Both the position numbers and the translations under genes were made by a program. The notes beneath the pieces were generated by a model. It did not search any database. It was given only the letters and a program-made list of their open reading frames with translations, and was not told where the DNA came from. From Larsenimonas suaedae (lineage in GTDB: Bacteria; Pseudomonadota; Gammaproteobacteria; Pseudomonadales; Halomonadaceae), in assembly GCF_023712105.1 (NCBI RefSeq), contig NZ_JAMLJI010000003.1, forward strand, positions 405,849-469,848: a stretch of 64,000 nt of DNA, read 5' to 3'. Shown piece by piece: positions 63,858-64,000 of this stretch (position 1 is its first letter; each line of letters begins with the position of its first letter).

Positions 63858-63890
63858 AAAAAAAGGCCCCGATCGACTGATCGGGGCCTT
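63858..63890 (-). terminator. Terminator of the rRNA operon
   Basis: A 10-bp stem (GGCCCCGATC / GATCGGGGCC, 63865-63888) is followed on the minus strand by seven T, just after the 5S gene. Confidence 0.93.
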
Positions 63891-63897
63891 GGTATAG

Positions 63898-64000
63898 ATG
63901 CCTGACGATGACCTACTCTCGCATGGAGAAGCTCCACACTACCATCGGCGCGGGGTGGTTTCACTTCCGAGTTCGGCATGGGATCGGGTGGTTCCCACCT
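63898..64000 (-). rRNA. rrf: 5S ribosomal RNA, 3' part (continues beyond the window)
   Basis: The minus strand reads the standard gammaproteobacterial 5S sequence: CCGAACTCGGAAGTGAAACC, then GCGCCGATGGTAGTGTGG and GCGAGAGTAGG near the 3' end. About 100 of an expected 115-120 nt are inside the window. It marks the end of an rRNA operon lying to the right. Confidence 0.95.

Overview
The window is GC-rich gammaproteobacterial chromosome. The combination of a Pseudomonas-like order ffh/rpsP-rimM-trmD-rplS-xerD-dsbC-hom-thrC-recJ, an Enterobacteria-like ffh/ypjD/corB junction, acidic exported proteins and a general porin suggests a Halomonadaceae-like moderate halophile. That assignment is inference from gene order and protein style; no 16S gene is present. 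Coding density is high, with no prophage, IS element, CRISPR array or plasmid-type region visible. Most genes are ordinary core genes, and the unusual material is small and local.

Layout. 1-0.9 kb: a partial unrecognised gene and the zinc-free ribosomal protein L31 (rpmE2) behind a Zur-box-like palindrome. 1-9.7 kb: an oligopeptide ABC importer with three successive substrate-binding paralogues, then oppB, oppC and a fused oppDF ATPase, closed by a terminator. 9.8-17.6 kb: an EF-hand lipoprotein, a porin, a convergent gamma-glutamylputrescine synthetase/oxidase pair (puuA, puuB), an exported M3 oligopeptidase and FadL. 17.6-21.0 kb: a MerR regulator, a copper-type P-ATPase and a 32-residue membrane microprotein, each overlapping the next by 4 bp, behind a MerR-type promoter with a 20-bp spacer. 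21-23 kb: a CGNR zinc-finger regulator carrying an in-frame minisatellite, a VOC protein and a YitT-like membrane protein. 23-33 kb (minus strand): recJ, thrC, hom, dsbC, xerD, rplS, trmD, rimM, rpsP, ffh. 33-38 kb: ypjD, corB, then a PepSY protein/response regulator/sensor kinase operon. 38-44 kb: a TetR-controlled LplT-PlsC fusion transporter, a SRAP-family protein that has lost its catalytic residues, and a periplasmic M16 peptidase. 44-51 kb: sbcB, minE, minD, minC, a large DUF349 protein and the initiator tRNA. 51-63 kb: a pesticin-type muramidase, an oxidoreductase, a CnoX-like thioredoxin, PatB, several small hypotheticals, YbaK, DUF501, LOG, quinone reductase, a DEDD exonuclease, a Sel1 protein, Tas, YaaA and a Tim44-domain protein. 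63-64 kb: a small repeat lipoprotein and the 3' end of an rRNA operon (5S, minus strand).

How the genes work together. Peptide use is a theme: the Opp importer with three receptors, an exported PepF-like peptidase and an exported M16 peptidase could feed one another, although they are not one operon. Metal homeostasis appears twice (Zur/L31 and MerR/copper ATPase). The most surprising individual observations are the SRAP paralogue in which all four known catalytic positions are replaced, the initiator tRNA with a U1:U72 mismatch instead of C1:A72, the copper-operon microprotein, and a stand-alone pesticin-fold muramidase with no secretion signal. I found no convincing new multi-gene defence or mobile system in this window.
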